Positions 26,311 to 36,738 of a DNA stretch of 64,000 nucleotides are shown here, piece by piece (positions within the stretch are counted from its first letter, which is position 1; every line of letters starts with the position of its first letter). The stretch spans positions 2,604,001 through 2,668,000 of the forward strand of contig CP119313.1 in assembly GCA_029202485.1 (NCBI GenBank). The letters are read 5' to 3'. A program made the translations under genes and the position numbers. The notes beneath the pieces are model-generated. The model was not told the DNA's origin and did not search any database. It worked only from the letters and a program-made list of their open reading frames with translations. This DNA is from Candidatus Pedobacter colombiensis (lineage in GTDB: Bacteria; Bacteroidota; Bacteroidia; Sphingobacteriales; Sphingobacteriaceae).

Positions 26311-27624
26311 TTATTCAAACAACCTGTTATGTAAACTTTTTAAAGCCTCAGTTTTATCAGCAGTATTGATCAATAACGAAATGTTATAATTACTTCCGCC
26401 ATAAGAAATCATTCTTAGTGGAATGTGTTTGATAGAATCCAATACACGAGATGCAAAGCCATGCTTCTCCGCACTGAAATCACCAACAACGCAAACAATA
26501 GATTGATCCGTATCAATTTCCACAGAACCAAAGTCATGCAGTTCTTCAACAATCTTCTCCAGATTATCTGTAAAGTCAATCGTTAATGATACTGCTACTT
26601 CAGAAGTAGTAATCATATCTATTGGTGTTTTATATCTTTCAAAAATTTCAAATACCTTTCTTAAAAAGCCATAAGCCAATAACATGCGGCTCGATTGAAT
26701 TTTAATAGCAGTAATTCCATCTTTTGCAGCTATAGATTTGATTTTTCCTTTTTCACTTTCTGCAGAAATTAATGTTCCGGCAGCCTGTGGCTCCATGGTA
26801 TTGAGTAACCTAACCGGAATTTTATACTTCTGTGCTGGGAAAACTGATTGCGGGTGCAGAATTTTAGCGCCGAAATACGCTAACTCAGCAGCCTCATCAA
26901 ACGAAAGTTGTGCAATTGGTTTGGTCCCTTTTACAATCCTTGGATCATTATTATGCATCCCATCAATATCTGTCCAGATCTGAACTTCTTCAGCTAAAAT
27001 TGCCGCACCAATTAACGATGCAGTATAATCGCTACCCCCGCGACGCAGGTTGTCTACCTCGCCAAAGCTATTTCTGCAGATAAATCCCTGAGTAATAAAC
27101 AGCTTATTACCTTTATGCTGGTCCAATATCGGTTGCAAATGTTTAGTCGCATAAGGTACATCAGGTTCGTTATCCTCATCAATTTTCATAAAATCTAATG
27201 CAGGAAGCAATACAGATGGTACTCCAATTGATTTTAAATAAATATGATATAAGGTAGTGGACAACAATTCACCTTGCGCCAATACCACCTTCTCTTCAAC
27301 CGGGGTAAAGATGTCATTAGCCAAAGTGCTTAAAAAGTTGAAATGATAATCTACAACTTCCTGTCCATGCTCACGAAATTCACCTTCGGTTAAAAGCTCA
27401 ATTACAAACTCATTATATTTTTGGTGTAATGCGTTAATTAAGCTTAACGCAACCTGTTTATCTTCCTTTAAAAGTTTGGCTGAAATCTCTACTAAACTAT
27501 TGGTAGTACCGGACACGGCCGACAATACGACAATTTGTTCTTCTGCTGGATTAATAATATCCAACAATTTTTTCATGCGCTCAGGGCTTCCTACAGAAGT
27601 GCCTCCAAACTTTAATACTTTCAT
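26311..27624 (-). CDS. lysC: Aspartate kinase (monofunctional)
   Basis: A 437-residue aspartokinase, the first step of the aspartate pathway. KFGGTSVGS is at the N-terminus, GFICRNSFGEVDNLRRGGSDYTASL lies in the kinase domain, and two C-terminal ACT domains span about 300-435 (TTSEVAVSLTID, ISYGGSNYNISLLI). ACT domains suggest feedback control by lysine or threonine. Pairing with lysA argues for lysine or diaminopimelate supply. I saw no lysine riboswitch upstream. Confidence 0.96.
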   Translation of the reverse strand: MKVLKFGGTSVGSPERMKKLLDIINPAEEQIVVLSAVSGTTNSLVEISAKLLKEDKQVALSLINALHQKYNEFVIELLTEGEFREHGQEVVDYHFNFLSTLANDIFTPVEEKVVLAQGELLSTTLYHIYLKSIGVPSVLLPALDFMKIDEDNEPDVPYATKHLQPILDQHKGNKLFITQGFICRNSFGEVDNLRRGGSDYTASLIGAAILAEEVQIWTDIDGMHNNDPRIVKGTKPIAQLSFDEAAELAYFGAKILHPQSVFPAQKYKIPVRLLNTMEPQAAGTLISAESEKGKIKSIAAKDGITAIKIQSSRMLLAYGFLRKVFEIFERYKTPIDMITTSEVAVSLTIDFTDNLEKIVEELHDFGSVEIDTDQSIVCVVGDFSAEKHGFASRVLDSIKHIPLRMISYGGSNYNISLLINTADKTEALKSLHNRLFE

Positions 27625-27854
27625 AATTCTTTGTTGTTGTTAATAATTTTGAAACCCCAGGGCCAGGCCTAATTGTCTCATTTTCGGTTTATTTAATTTT
27701 TATAGGTTAAAAGCTGCATAAATAGCTATATTTATTTGCCTCAAGTATTTTAATTTTAACCAAAATGGTCATATACTTGTAATTGGGCGTGAATTTAAAT
27801 AAAACGCACATAATAAAGGCAAAATAGACAAAATAAAATTTGGAAGGACAATAT

Positions 27855-29588
27855 ATGCAGTTAGAACAAGCTACTTTAGGCACAATAAACGAATGGCTTA
27901 ACGGTAATTACGATAAAAATACCAAAGGAGAGATACAGGACCTTTTAGATAAGGAAGCTTACACTGAACTTACAGACTCTTTTTACAGAAGTCTTGAGTT
28001 TGGAACCGGAGGATTGAGAGGGATAATGGGTCCGGGTTCTAACAGGATCAACAAGTACACAATAGGGACTGCAACTCAGGGTTTGTCTAATTACCTGAAC
28101 AATAAATACCCTGGAGAAAAAATTAAAGTAGCGATAGCGCACGACAGCCGCAACAACTCTGACTATTTTGCTAAGATTACTGCTGATGTATTCTCGGCAA
28201 ATGGCATCCATGTTTATTTCTTTTCGGCCTTAAGACCTACTCCTGAATTGTCCTTTGCTATCCGTCATTTAGGTTGCAAAAGTGGCGTAATGCTTACCGC
28301 TTCTCACAATCCTAAAGAATACAATGGCTATAAAGCTTATGGCGCTGATGGTGGACAGTTTACTTCACCAGACGACAGCATGGTAATGGATGAAGTAGCA
28401 AAAATCAAAAGCATTGACACTGTTAAGTTTGACCGTATAGATAGCAATATTGAACTGATTGGTGAAGAAATTGACCAGCTTTATCTGGATAAAATAACCG
28501 CATTATCTGTTTCACCAGAAGCAATTTCCCGCCAAAAGGATCTTAAAATAGTTTACTCTCCTATCCACGGAACAGGAATTACCCTTGTTCCTAAAGCATT
28601 GGCACAATTTGGCTTTACCAATTTAACGATTGTTGAAGAGCAAAGTAAACCAGACGGAAATTTCCCTACAGTGGTTTACCCTAATCCCGAGGAAAAGGAA
28701 GCATTAACACTGGCTTTGAAGAAAGCGCAGGATATTGATGCAGACCTGGTACTGGCTACCGATCCGGATGCAGACCGTGTAGGTATAGCCGTTAAAAATA
28801 AGGATGGGGAATTTGTGTTGTTAAATGGAAATCAAACCGGCAGTCTACTTATCAATTATTTGTTAACTGCATGGCAGGAAAAAGGAAAACTTACTGGAAA
28901 CGAATACATTGTAAAAACCATTGTAACTTCTAATTTAATAGAAGCCATTGCAGAAGCTAAAAACGTTACTTACTACAATACCTTAACCGGCTTTAAATGG
29001 ATTGGCCAGATTATGACCCAATTAGAAGGTAAGAAAACCTTTATAGGCGGTGGCGAGGAAAGTTATGGCTACCTGATTGGTGATTTAGTGAGAGATAAAG
29101 ACGCAGTAGTTTCCTGTGCTTTTATTGCCGAAATGACCGCCTTCTATAAAGATAAAGGCAGCAGTCTATATGATGCATTATTGAATATGTATATAGAATA
29201 CGGTCTATATAAAGAAGAGCTGGTATCTATCACTAAAAAAGGTAAGACCGGTGCTGAGGATATTAAAGCTATGATGGAGAAGTTTAGAAATAATCCTCCT
29301 GCAACTTTAGGTGGTTCGAAAATTGAAACGCTGAAAGATTATGAGCTTGGTGTGCAGACAGATTTAAAGTCCAATGTAAAAACTGAGTTGGAACTACCTA
29401 AATCTGATGTATTACAGTTTATAACTGAAGACGGAAGTATTGTTTCAGCAAGACCTTCCGGAACTGAACCTAAGATTAAGTTCTATTGCAGTGTAAATGC
29501 AGCATTAAAAGATAAAGCAAGCTTTAAAGAAACAGATACCAGACTTGGCGAAAAAATTAAAGCTGTAATGAGTGATCTTGAGGTTTAA
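27855..29588 (+). CDS. Phosphoglucomutase/phosphomannomutase
   Basis: A 577-residue alpha-D-phosphohexomutase. The ATG at 27855 is preferred over an upstream TTG. Catalytic serine loop TASHNPKEYNGYK is near residue 150, metal loop ATDPDADRVGIAV near 305, sugar-binding GGEESYGY near 400, and phosphate-binding SARPSGTEPKIKFY near 535. It interconverts hexose 1- and 6-phosphates. The length and layout match PgcA-type enzymes, so glucose is the likelier sugar. Confidence 0.93.
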   Translation: MQLEQATLGTINEWLNGNYDKNTKGEIQDLLDKEAYTELTDSFYRSLEFGTGGLRGIMGPGSNRINKYTIGTATQGLSNYLNNKYPGEKIKVAIAHDSRNNSDYFAKITADVFSANGIHVYFFSALRPTPELSFAIRHLGCKSGVMLTASHNPKEYNGYKAYGADGGQFTSPDDSMVMDEVAKIKSIDTVKFDRIDSNIELIGEEIDQLYLDKITALSVSPEAISRQKDLKIVYSPIHGTGITLVPKALAQFGFTNLTIVEEQSKPDGNFPTVVYPNPEEKEALTLALKKAQDIDADLVLATDPDADRVGIAVKNKDGEFVLLNGNQTGSLLINYLLTAWQEKGKLTGNEYIVKTIVTSNLIEAIAEAKNVTYYNTLTGFKWIGQIMTQLEGKKTFIGGGEESYGYLIGDLVRDKDAVVSCAFIAEMTAFYKDKGSSLYDALLNMYIEYGLYKEELVSITKKGKTGAEDIKAMMEKFRNNPPATLGGSKIETLKDYELGVQTDLKSNVKTELELPKSDVLQFITEDGSIVSARPSGTEPKIKFYCSVNAALKDKASFKETDTRLGEKIKAVMSDLEV

Positions 29589-29601
29589 TTACCTCAGGAT
29601 C
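29574..29601. terminator. Hairpin spanning the convergent ends of phosphoglucomutase and response regulator
   Basis: GATCTTGAGGT and ACCTCAGGATC pair over 11 bases with one mismatch around a 6-base loop that includes the TAA of the mutase. There is no long T-run, so termination strength is uncertain. Confidence 0.4.
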
Positions 29602-30040
29602 ATTCCTCATCCGCTACTTCAAAATATTTATCCGCAATCTTAGCGAAAGCCTCTATGTTTAGAGGCTTATGTAAATATGTAGCAATCTCTTCAACACTTG
29701 CAGCGTGTTGCTCATCATCAGGATTAAGCGAAGTGGTAAGCATAACGACCACAATTCTGGCTTTATGTTTTTCGTCTAATTTTTTATATTCGGCAATAAA
29801 GTCCCAACCATTCATACCGGGCATATTGATGTCTAAAAATATGATGCCGGCCTTTGGCGCATGTTCCATATTTTCATATTTACCCGAATAAGTTAAATAA
29901 TCCAATGCTTCTTTTGCAGAGGAAATCTCCTTCACATCTACATCTATCTTAGCATTTTCCACGATCCTCCGATGGATGAAATTTGTAGAAATATCATCAT
30001 CAACTAACAATACACAGTCAAGATCTTTATATCTTTTCAT
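29600..30040 (-). CDS. Single-domain response regulator
   Basis: A 146-residue CheY-like receiver with no output domain. DCVLLVDDDIST carries the acidic pocket, the phospho-acceptor Asp is in IIFLDINMPGMNGWDF near residue 70, and VVMLTTSLNP and YLHKPLN supply the Thr and Lys. It lies 49 bases downstream of a PAS histidine kinase, its probable phosphodonor. A protein-protein or phosphorelay role is likely. The output is unknown. Confidence 0.92.
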   Translation of the reverse strand: MKRYKDLDCVLLVDDDISTNFIHRRIVENAKIDVDVKEISSAKEALDYLTYSGKYENMEHAPKAGIIFLDINMPGMNGWDFIAEYKKLDEKHKARIVVVMLTTSLNPDDEQHAASVEEIATYLHKPLNIEAFAKIADKYFEVADEE

Positions 30041-30089
30041 TAATATACTTTTCTTTTATCCTTATCAATTTCTATGTCTTTCTTTAATC

Positions 30090-31202
30090 TTATACCCTTA
30101 GCGTGAAGCTGAAGGTACTTCCTTCATTTAAAATAGACTCAACAAAAATTCTACCCCCATGCAATTCAACGATCTTCTTGCAATGAGACAGTCCAATGCC
30201 ATAGCCTTCGTAATCGGCCACGTTATGTAAACGCTGAAACATAACAAACACCTTCTCCTTATAGCGTTCTTCAATACCGATCCCATTATCTTTAAATTCA
30301 AAATGCCAGAAATTATCATGAGCAACTACTGAGATGTCAATTTGGGGCAACACATTCGGCTTTTTGAATTTCAAGGAGTTACTTAAAAGATTTTGAAAAA
30401 GTTGTCTTAATGCTGTTTCAAAACCATAAACAATAGGAAGACCTTCATAGGTGATTTTAGCTCCCGCAGCCGTTATACTACTAAACAAATCATTCTGCAA
30501 ACTATCCATTAGCGTATTACAATCCACAAGTGTTTTAACTTGTTGTCCACCTAATCTTGCATAATCAAGTAAGCCCTTGATCAGATTTCTCATTCTTTCT
30601 GTAGAACGATCTATAAACTGCAGATATAACCTTGCATTGTCATCAAAAACGTCTTTATACTCGTCCTTAAACAACTCAACGAAGTTTTTAACAGTAAGTA
30701 AGGGTTCCTGTAAATCATGAGAGGCGATATATACAAATTGCTCCAGCTCCTTATTTTTGATTTCCAGCTCACGGGCATATTCTTCCGTAGTTTTTTCCAG
30801 ATGGCGTTTAGCAGTAAGATCTCTGATAAACTTAGAATAGCCTACTACCTCATTTTTATCGCCATAAATTGCAGAAATCGTAACAAAGGCCCAAAACAGC
30901 TCACCACCTTTTCTTAATCGCCAACCTTCATGTTGAGCCCTACCGCGTAGCCTGGCTTCTTCAATAAGTAATTCAGGTAATTTGTTCCTCCTACTCTCCT
31001 CATTATAGAATACACTAAAGTTTTGCCCGATAATTTCCTCGGCTGCATATCCTTTAATCTTCTCCGCTTCTTTATTCCAATTCTCAACATTTCCATGCCT
31101 GTCTAAAAAGAGAATAGCATAATCATCTATTACTTCAAGCATTCTAAGTAGGCTGTCTGATCTCAAGTACTTGTAATTTATATGTGGTGGAATACTATAC
31201 AA
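30090..31202 (-). CDS. PAS-domain sensor histidine kinase
   Basis: A 370-residue soluble kinase without membrane spans. A PAS/PAC domain spans roughly 20-135 (DYAILFLDRHGNVENWNKEAEKI, then GYSKFIRDLTAKRHLEK), followed by a coiled linker. The HisKA histidine is in YIASHDLQEPLLTVKNF, and the ATPase has N-box LLSNSLKFKKPN, KDNGIGIE and GYGIGLSHCKKIVELHGG. The SHDLQEPL form is the phytochrome-like subgroup. The ligand is unknown, and the single-domain regulator follows. Confidence 0.93.
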   Translation of the reverse strand: MYSIPPHINYKYLRSDSLLRMLEVIDDYAILFLDRHGNVENWNKEAEKIKGYAAEEIIGQNFSVFYNEESRRNKLPELLIEEARLRGRAQHEGWRLRKGGELFWAFVTISAIYGDKNEVVGYSKFIRDLTAKRHLEKTTEEYARELEIKNKELEQFVYIASHDLQEPLLTVKNFVELFKDEYKDVFDDNARLYLQFIDRSTERMRNLIKGLLDYARLGGQQVKTLVDCNTLMDSLQNDLFSSITAAGAKITYEGLPIVYGFETALRQLFQNLLSNSLKFKKPNVLPQIDISVVAHDNFWHFEFKDNGIGIEERYKEKVFVMFQRLHNVADYEGYGIGLSHCKKIVELHGGRIFVESILNEGSTFSFTLRV

Positions 31203-31346
31203 GCATTTTCAAAATTCAAGCCAAAGAAACTAAGCTGAATGCAATTAAATCAAGGTATTTTAGTGTTGCAACACCAAATTTCCCCGATGCATTATTTCCC
31301 CAAAAAGGGGAATTACAGCACACACATACAACTGTAAATAAGCGGA

Positions 31347-32597
31347 TTAGCGAACCTGACCTGCACCCCTGACTACCCATTTCTCGGTAACCAGTTTTTC
31401 GAGTGCAAAAGGACCACGAGCGTGGAGCTTTTGAGTAGAGATACCAATTTCGGCTCCAAGACCAAATACTTGTCCATCAGTAAACCTTGTTGAGGCATTT
31501 AAATAAACCACCGCCGCATCAACTTCATTTAGGAAACGCTCAGCTTTAGCATGGTCTTCCGTTACAATGGCTTCAGAATGTTTTGATGAGAAATTAGCAA
31601 TATGTGCCAGAGCTTCATCTATATGATCCACTACCTTCACAGAACATTTAAAGTCAAGGAACTCCCTTCCAAAATCTTCCGGTGCAGCTTTATTAATCTT
31701 AGGATAGTTCAGCTGCTTCAGAATTGGAAAAGAACGTTCATCTGCAAACATTTCTACATTATACTCCGATAACAAAGGTGCTATCAGATTTAAAAATGGC
31801 TCAGCAACAGCACTATCTACCACAATGGTGTCTAAAGCATTGCATACCGACGGTCTGGATACTTTAGCATTTACTACAATATCAGCAGCTTCAGCAAGCT
31901 TTGCAGTCTTTTCTATATAAGTATGGCAAACCCCTGCTCCTGTTTCTATCACAGGAACCAATGCGTTTTTACGTACAAATTCTATCAACTGATTTGACCC
32001 GCGTGGAATAATCACGTCAATATATTTTTCGGCTTGTAAAATATCCAAAATATACTTCCTATCCGCTGGAAGTTGTTGTACCACATGCTTATCCAGTCCA
32101 TGCTCAGTTAAAACTCGCTGAATTAAAGAAACGATAAATAAATTGGTATGATAAGCATCTTGTCCACCTCGCAATAAACATACATTTCCAGATCTGATAC
32201 ATAAAGCAGCAACATCGATAGTTACGTTTGGTCGCGACTCGTATATTACCCCTACAACACCAATTGGAACGGTTTTCTTTTGGATAAAAAGTCCATTTGT
32301 CAATGTATTTTCTGAAAGCACCCTATTAGTAGGGTCATCAAGGCTTGCCACATCATTAAGGCTTGATGCAAGCGCTAATATCCGGGCTTCATTCAACAAC
32401 AGGCGATCCCATTTGGGGTCTGATACAGGCATTTTCTCCAAATCTTTTAGATTTTCAGCAATGATTTCCGCAGACTGTGCTTTGATCAGCTTAGCTAAAT
32501 CATTGATTAGGTCTTGTTTTCCTTTATCACTCAGCGAAGAAATAGATTGCTGAGCTTTTTTCGCATTAATTAACTGTTGTTGAATTGATTCCATCAT
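31347..32597 (-). CDS. proA: Gamma-glutamyl phosphate reductase
   Basis: A 416-residue NADPH-dependent enzyme making glutamate-5-semialdehyde for proline. Motifs include VPIGVVGVIYESRPNVTIDVAALC, IIPRGSNQLIEFV, the active-site cysteine in SRPSVCNALDTIVV, and the terminal GLGAEIGISTQKLHARGPFALEKL. Its ATG directly follows the TAA of proB with no gap, so the two are translationally coupled. Confidence 0.97.
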   Translation of the reverse strand: MMESIQQQLINAKKAQQSISSLSDKGKQDLINDLAKLIKAQSAEIIAENLKDLEKMPVSDPKWDRLLLNEARILALASSLNDVASLDDPTNRVLSENTLTNGLFIQKKTVPIGVVGVIYESRPNVTIDVAALCIRSGNVCLLRGGQDAYHTNLFIVSLIQRVLTEHGLDKHVVQQLPADRKYILDILQAEKYIDVIIPRGSNQLIEFVRKNALVPVIETGAGVCHTYIEKTAKLAEAADIVVNAKVSRPSVCNALDTIVVDSAVAEPFLNLIAPLLSEYNVEMFADERSFPILKQLNYPKINKAAPEDFGREFLDFKCSVKVVDHIDEALAHIANFSSKHSEAIVTEDHAKAERFLNEVDAAVVYLNASTRFTDGQVFGLGAEIGISTQKLHARGPFALEKLVTEKWVVRGAGQVR

Positions 32598-33632
32598 TTA
32601 CAATATTACAATATCGCTCGCATTTGCGATTTCCAGATTATGTTGTTTTGAGTCTTTAACTATGGCTTCGGATGAAGTTTTAGCACGGGCAACTGCAATG
32701 ATATTATCCTTAGCATCCGTGATTTCAAAGATCTCTCCGTCACTAAATTTCTCTATAACAGAAAGTACACCTACCGCAAGTAAACTTTTACGATTTCTGA
32801 TGGCTTCGCAGGCACCATCATCAACCATGATGCGACCGGTAACTAAGCTACCGCTAGCCAGCCATTTATTTCGGGCCGAAATGCTGCAATCCTTAGGAAT
32901 ACAAACCGTACCTGTTTCTTCCTTAACAGCCTTATTTATGCCATCGGGTGTACGGACTCCGAATATGACCACCTTAATCCCCATAGCCGAGGCCAGATGT
33001 GCAAAGGTCAATTTAGAGATCATTCCCCCTAAACCTAAATCTGATTTGTTTTTGTCTGCAAGCGAAAATATATCGTTGTTTATGCTTTCGATTCTATCAA
33101 TCACCTTACCTTCTCTGTCCAGTACTCCAGGAACTGAAGTCCCTAATAAAATTACTGAAGCACCAAAACCGACACCTAATAAAGTAGCAAGCTCATCATT
33201 ATCCGAGAACTTTAACTCCAGGCTGCTCACTACATCATTTTCATTGGCAATAGGGATCACATCATTCTTCCATAACTCTTCATAGGTTTCCTTTAACTGC
33301 AAAAATTGCTTTCTGTTAGAGAAGTGCTGGCGCTCGCAAAGACTTTGGGCTATGGATATGCCGTATGGTAAAAAATGCTTAGCGTAAATATTCAATAATA
33401 AAGGGTTACCGATTGAAGCTGCGGCTTTACGCTCAGAGATCTTTCCTTTATAGTTTTTGATGTATTTTTTGCCGGCACCCACTGCGCCAGACGAAACAAG
33501 TATCAGCCGGTAATCTTTAGCAACATCTGCTACCTGACGCGCAACATCTGCAATTACCAATTCATCAAGCTCTCCTTTTGTAGTGGTTATGGAGGCGGTG
33601 CCTAATTTCAAAACAAGTATTGGCTTGTTCAT
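32598..33632 (-). CDS. proB: Glutamate 5-kinase
   Basis: A 344-residue kinase catalysing the first step of proline synthesis. The amino-acid-kinase domain has LKLGTASITT, LVSSGAVGAGKK and NENDVVSSLELKFSDNDELA. A PUA domain follows from about 260 (ASGSLVTGRIMVDDGACEAIRN), as in E. coli ProB. It is the first gene of proBA. Confidence 0.96.
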   Translation of the reverse strand: MNKPILVLKLGTASITTTKGELDELVIADVARQVADVAKDYRLILVSSGAVGAGKKYIKNYKGKISERKAAASIGNPLLLNIYAKHFLPYGISIAQSLCERQHFSNRKQFLQLKETYEELWKNDVIPIANENDVVSSLELKFSDNDELATLLGVGFGASVILLGTSVPGVLDREGKVIDRIESINNDIFSLADKNKSDLGLGGMISKLTFAHLASAMGIKVVIFGVRTPDGINKAVKEETGTVCIPKDCSISARNKWLASGSLVTGRIMVDDGACEAIRNRKSLLAVGVLSVIEKFSDGEIFEITDAKDNIIAVARAKTSSEAIVKDSKQHNLEIANASDIVIL

Positions 33633-33675
33633 TGTGGTTCGGGTTATAAATCTGTAATGAAAACCCGAAAATAGA

Positions 33676-33711
33676 CAAAAATCCTCCTATCTATGAAATA
33701 AACAGGAGGAT
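33676..33711 (-). terminator. Rho-independent terminator after osmC
   Basis: On the minus strand ATCCTCCT and AGGAGGAT pair perfectly around a roughly 14-base loop, followed by TTTTTG. It is placed between the osmC stop and the proB start. Confidence 0.7.
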
Positions 33712-33739
33712 AATTGATCGATTTTATAGAAAATATTGA

Positions 33740-34150
33740 CTAAACTAAAGAAGCTTCCAGTGTAATGTCAACATTATAAGCTTTACTTACCGGACAAGTA
33801 GCTTTTGCACCCGCTGCAATTTCCTGAAACTGAGCATCCGTGATACCTGGTATACTTGCTTTAAGCACAAGGCTGGAACTTTTAATTACACCATTATCAA
33901 GGGTAACTGTACTTGTGGTTTCCAAAGTACCCGGTGTAAAACCGGCTTCAGTTAAATCAAGACTTAACTTCATTGTAAAACAGCCTGCATGTGCTGCTGC
34001 CATAAGCTCTTCAGGATTGGTACCAATGCCATCGGCAAACCTGCTATTGAAAGAATATTGTGTCTGATCAAGTACTTTGCTGGCAGTAGTAATATGACCG
34101 GAGCCTTCTTTGATTGTGCCATTCCAAACGGCAGTTGCATTACGTTTCAT
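33740..34150 (-). CDS. OsmC-family peroxidase
   Basis: A 136-residue OsmC/Ohr fold protein. The two redox cysteines are in AHAGCFTMKLSLDL near residue 55 and GAKATCPVSKAYNVD near 118. The AHAGC context and lack of the Ohr-specific VQVHA block favour the OsmC subgroup. It reduces organic hydroperoxides using thiols. It is monocistronic. Confidence 0.92.
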   Translation of the reverse strand: MKRNATAVWNGTIKEGSGHITTASKVLDQTQYSFNSRFADGIGTNPEELMAAAHAGCFTMKLSLDLTEAGFTPGTLETTSTVTLDNGVIKSSSLVLKASIPGITDAQFQEIAAGAKATCPVSKAYNVDITLEASLV

Positions 34151-34199
34151 AAGATTACTTTATTTGGGGTTATACATTAACATACTCAAATATAAGTCT

Positions 34200-36650
34200 T
34201 TACTTGCTCGCTTTCCGGTTTCTGTTCAGTTTAATTTTAATCTTCCCATCCTCACCATCCGTAGCTAACAAATGTAAAACTATACCCTTCATTCGCCTTG
34301 CTTTTTTTTCAGCCGCATCGGTAATATCTGCATCTTTTTTAGGATTTCGAAGCGGTACATCTAACGCTATATTTGTGCCTGTAGACAAGGAGTAAACTCC
34401 GGCAACATCCATATTTAACAAACTGGAATTGATTTCCATAGGGTTAATGGTGATCTTTTGTCCGCGTATATCAAATTTGCCATTCAGGTTATCAAATGTA
34501 ATATTATTCAGATCTCTAAAAGGAAAAGCAAATTTCCCGACATTAATGATGGGATCAAAGTTAAGCAGTGCTCCCTTTTTAAGGTCAAACAGGAGACTCC
34601 CCATCATAGAACTTGTTACCAACTTTCCCTGATCTGTAATGCCCCCCGAAATATTGGTTTTAGAAAACAAATAACCCTTTAAGTTTTTTGAAGTAAGTGT
34701 TTTCATACCAAAATTATCAAAGGAATAAAAGAAATGTTGAATGTCTACATTGCTTAAAATAGTATTCACGGTAAATCTGTTTAAGCCTCCTTTCTGGCTA
34801 ACATTCCCATTGAGTTTAAGTGAACCACCGGCATGTTTTAAGCTTACATTTTTAATGGCTATACCGGATTCAGAAAGCTGAAGATCTGCAATGGCATTTG
34901 TCGCCAAAAACTTGTTGTAATAAACTTTATCTACGTTTAAGTGCATATTCACATTACTTTTCTCGAATACCGTATTTAAATCCTCCGAAATGGTAGTTTG
35001 TTTCGCTTGTTTACTTCTTGCTTTCGCAGCCTGACTTCTACTCCCCAGAAAACCTAAAAATTCAGCCAAATGTATTTGTGGACTGCGGATCTTCCAGGTT
35101 AGTAAAATCTTTTCCGGTGCAGTATAATATAGATTTAGAAAATTACGTACCACACCATCCATTAAAACAACACTTTTGCCACTCTGCAGACGAATGTTCT
35201 TTATAAAAAGGTCATTATTCGCAAAATTCAGCAGAATAGCCGTATTGTTAAAACTAAGCTTCCTGGGCACATAATTAACATCTGCATTTTTGATAGCTAT
35301 TGATCCTGAAACCAATGGCTTTGCCAGTTGAAAATTCACAATATCAGCAGTATAAGTCAGGTTTACGTTTGCAGTTCCCTTCCCAAATTTTAAAGTCTCC
35401 TGCCCTACTATATTGTTTAATTTTGCAATTTCAAACTGTGATGTAAACTTACCTCTGGCAATGGGCTTTTCAAGATTATTGATAAATACAGTATCCATTA
35501 AAAATGGTATCTCTTTATAGCTGCCTTTAAACTGGTAAAGTTTAATGATAGAATTTTCATCACCTAAACCTTTTCCATTTACATAGTTATTGGTAAATGT
35601 TCCATTAAAATTACAGTCATCAACAACTCCACCTGGAGTAGTCAATACATTATCCCTGACTAGGACGGCTACATCGATCAGCGGGTCGCCCCCTGCCCCC
35701 ATATTTCCTTTCAAGGTACACTTGGCGTGAATAGGCTTATCCAGATTAAACATATTGAGCTTCATCGTTATATTTGGAGCAAGAAGTCCCGCAGCGCTTT
35801 TCCAAAGAATATTTGGAGCCTCAATATTTATCGTGAAATCCGTATTTTCTTTTGAAGTATCAAATCTGCCACCAATGATAAACAGATCATTACCAATATT
35901 CAACTTATTAGGCGCCACATCAACAATATGTGTATCAGTATCAGCATCATAACTAATCTTAAATGGTCCTTCCAGCAACTTGTCTTTTATAAAACTTCCA
36001 CGACTTGTATTAAAAGTTAAACTTTTTGCAAGCGTTTTCAATCTAACATCAGCTTTCCAGCCACCAGATAAAGGATAGTCCATTTTCCCTTTCAACTCAT
36101 CTATTACAAAATGAAAAAGTTTATGTCCTCTTTTATTGTCAACTACAAAATCTACGTTATTTAATATGATGTGTCTGATTTTAGCAGGAACCGATCCTTT
36201 TTCTGCCGGTTTATCTTGTTGTTTCTTATTTTTAAAGACAGCTGTATTGCTATAACCATTGCTATCTGTAAATAAGTAAATAGTAGAGTTGTTAATACCT
36301 ATTTTTTCAATATCAATATCACCTCTTAAAAGCCCTAACACATTTACTGAAACATCAAAATCTTTTGCCTCCAACAGGTTGTGCTTGTGCCTATCCCAGA
36401 GACTATCTTTAAGAATTACATTTTTAAGGCTTAATGATACACCTGGAAAACCTTTAAGAAAAGAAGAATTCATACCCCCAATAGTCAGGGTACCATTAAG
36501 GTTTTTGTTAAGTTGCTCCGTAACTGTAGTTAGCAACTTTTTTTGATTAGCATTTACATAAGTCGCCAGACCAACGTAAATAAGGAAGACCAGTGCTACA
36601 AAGATTGCGAAGACTTTAAGCGTTATTTTAGACCAACGGGGCATATGCAC
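34200..36650 (-). CDS. AsmA-like inner-membrane protein
   Basis: An 816-residue protein with an N-terminal membrane anchor (VFAIFVALVFLIYVGLATYVNA) and a long beta-rich periplasmic region. The anchor is followed by LTIGGMNSSFLKGFPGVSLSLKNVILKDS, typical of the AsmA N-terminal chorein-like domain. The C-terminal TSSMMGSLLFDLKKGALLNFDPI matches the AsmA_2 region. Such proteins are thought to move or organise phospholipids between membranes. A second ATG 6 bases in could be the true start. Confidence 0.88.
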   Translation of the reverse strand: MHMPRWSKITLKVFAIFVALVFLIYVGLATYVNANQKKLLTTVTEQLNKNLNGTLTIGGMNSSFLKGFPGVSLSLKNVILKDSLWDRHKHNLLEAKDFDVSVNVLGLLRGDIDIEKIGINNSTIYLFTDSNGYSNTAVFKNKKQQDKPAEKGSVPAKIRHIILNNVDFVVDNKRGHKLFHFVIDELKGKMDYPLSGGWKADVRLKTLAKSLTFNTSRGSFIKDKLLEGPFKISYDADTDTHIVDVAPNKLNIGNDLFIIGGRFDTSKENTDFTINIEAPNILWKSAAGLLAPNITMKLNMFNLDKPIHAKCTLKGNMGAGGDPLIDVAVLVRDNVLTTPGGVVDDCNFNGTFTNNYVNGKGLGDENSIIKLYQFKGSYKEIPFLMDTVFINNLEKPIARGKFTSQFEIAKLNNIVGQETLKFGKGTANVNLTYTADIVNFQLAKPLVSGSIAIKNADVNYVPRKLSFNNTAILLNFANNDLFIKNIRLQSGKSVVLMDGVVRNFLNLYYTAPEKILLTWKIRSPQIHLAEFLGFLGSRSQAAKARSKQAKQTTISEDLNTVFEKSNVNMHLNVDKVYYNKFLATNAIADLQLSESGIAIKNVSLKHAGGSLKLNGNVSQKGGLNRFTVNTILSNVDIQHFFYSFDNFGMKTLTSKNLKGYLFSKTNISGGITDQGKLVTSSMMGSLLFDLKKGALLNFDPIINVGKFAFPFRDLNNITFDNLNGKFDIRGQKITINPMEINSSLLNMDVAGVYSLSTGTNIALDVPLRNPKKDADITDAAEKKARRMKGIVLHLLATDGEDGKIKIKLNRNRKASK

Positions 36651-36690
36651 TTTATTAAAGAGTTAGCATTTCTCTTAAATATACAACAAA

Positions 36691-36719
36691 AAAGGCTACC
36701 CTGTTATGGGATAGCCTTT
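36691..36719 (-). terminator. Rho-independent terminator after mqo
   Basis: AAAGGCTA-CCC pairs with GGG-A-TAGCCTTT with one bulged base, flanked by A- and T-rich runs. It lies 20 bases past the mqo stop. Confidence 0.75.
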
Positions 36720-36738
36720 CTTTATCATTTGAGTTTAA

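Noticed and set aside
27625..27854. Lysine riboswitch or attenuator upstream of lysC
   Set aside because: I found no T-box, leader peptide or L-box-like helices; the region is simply AT-rich.
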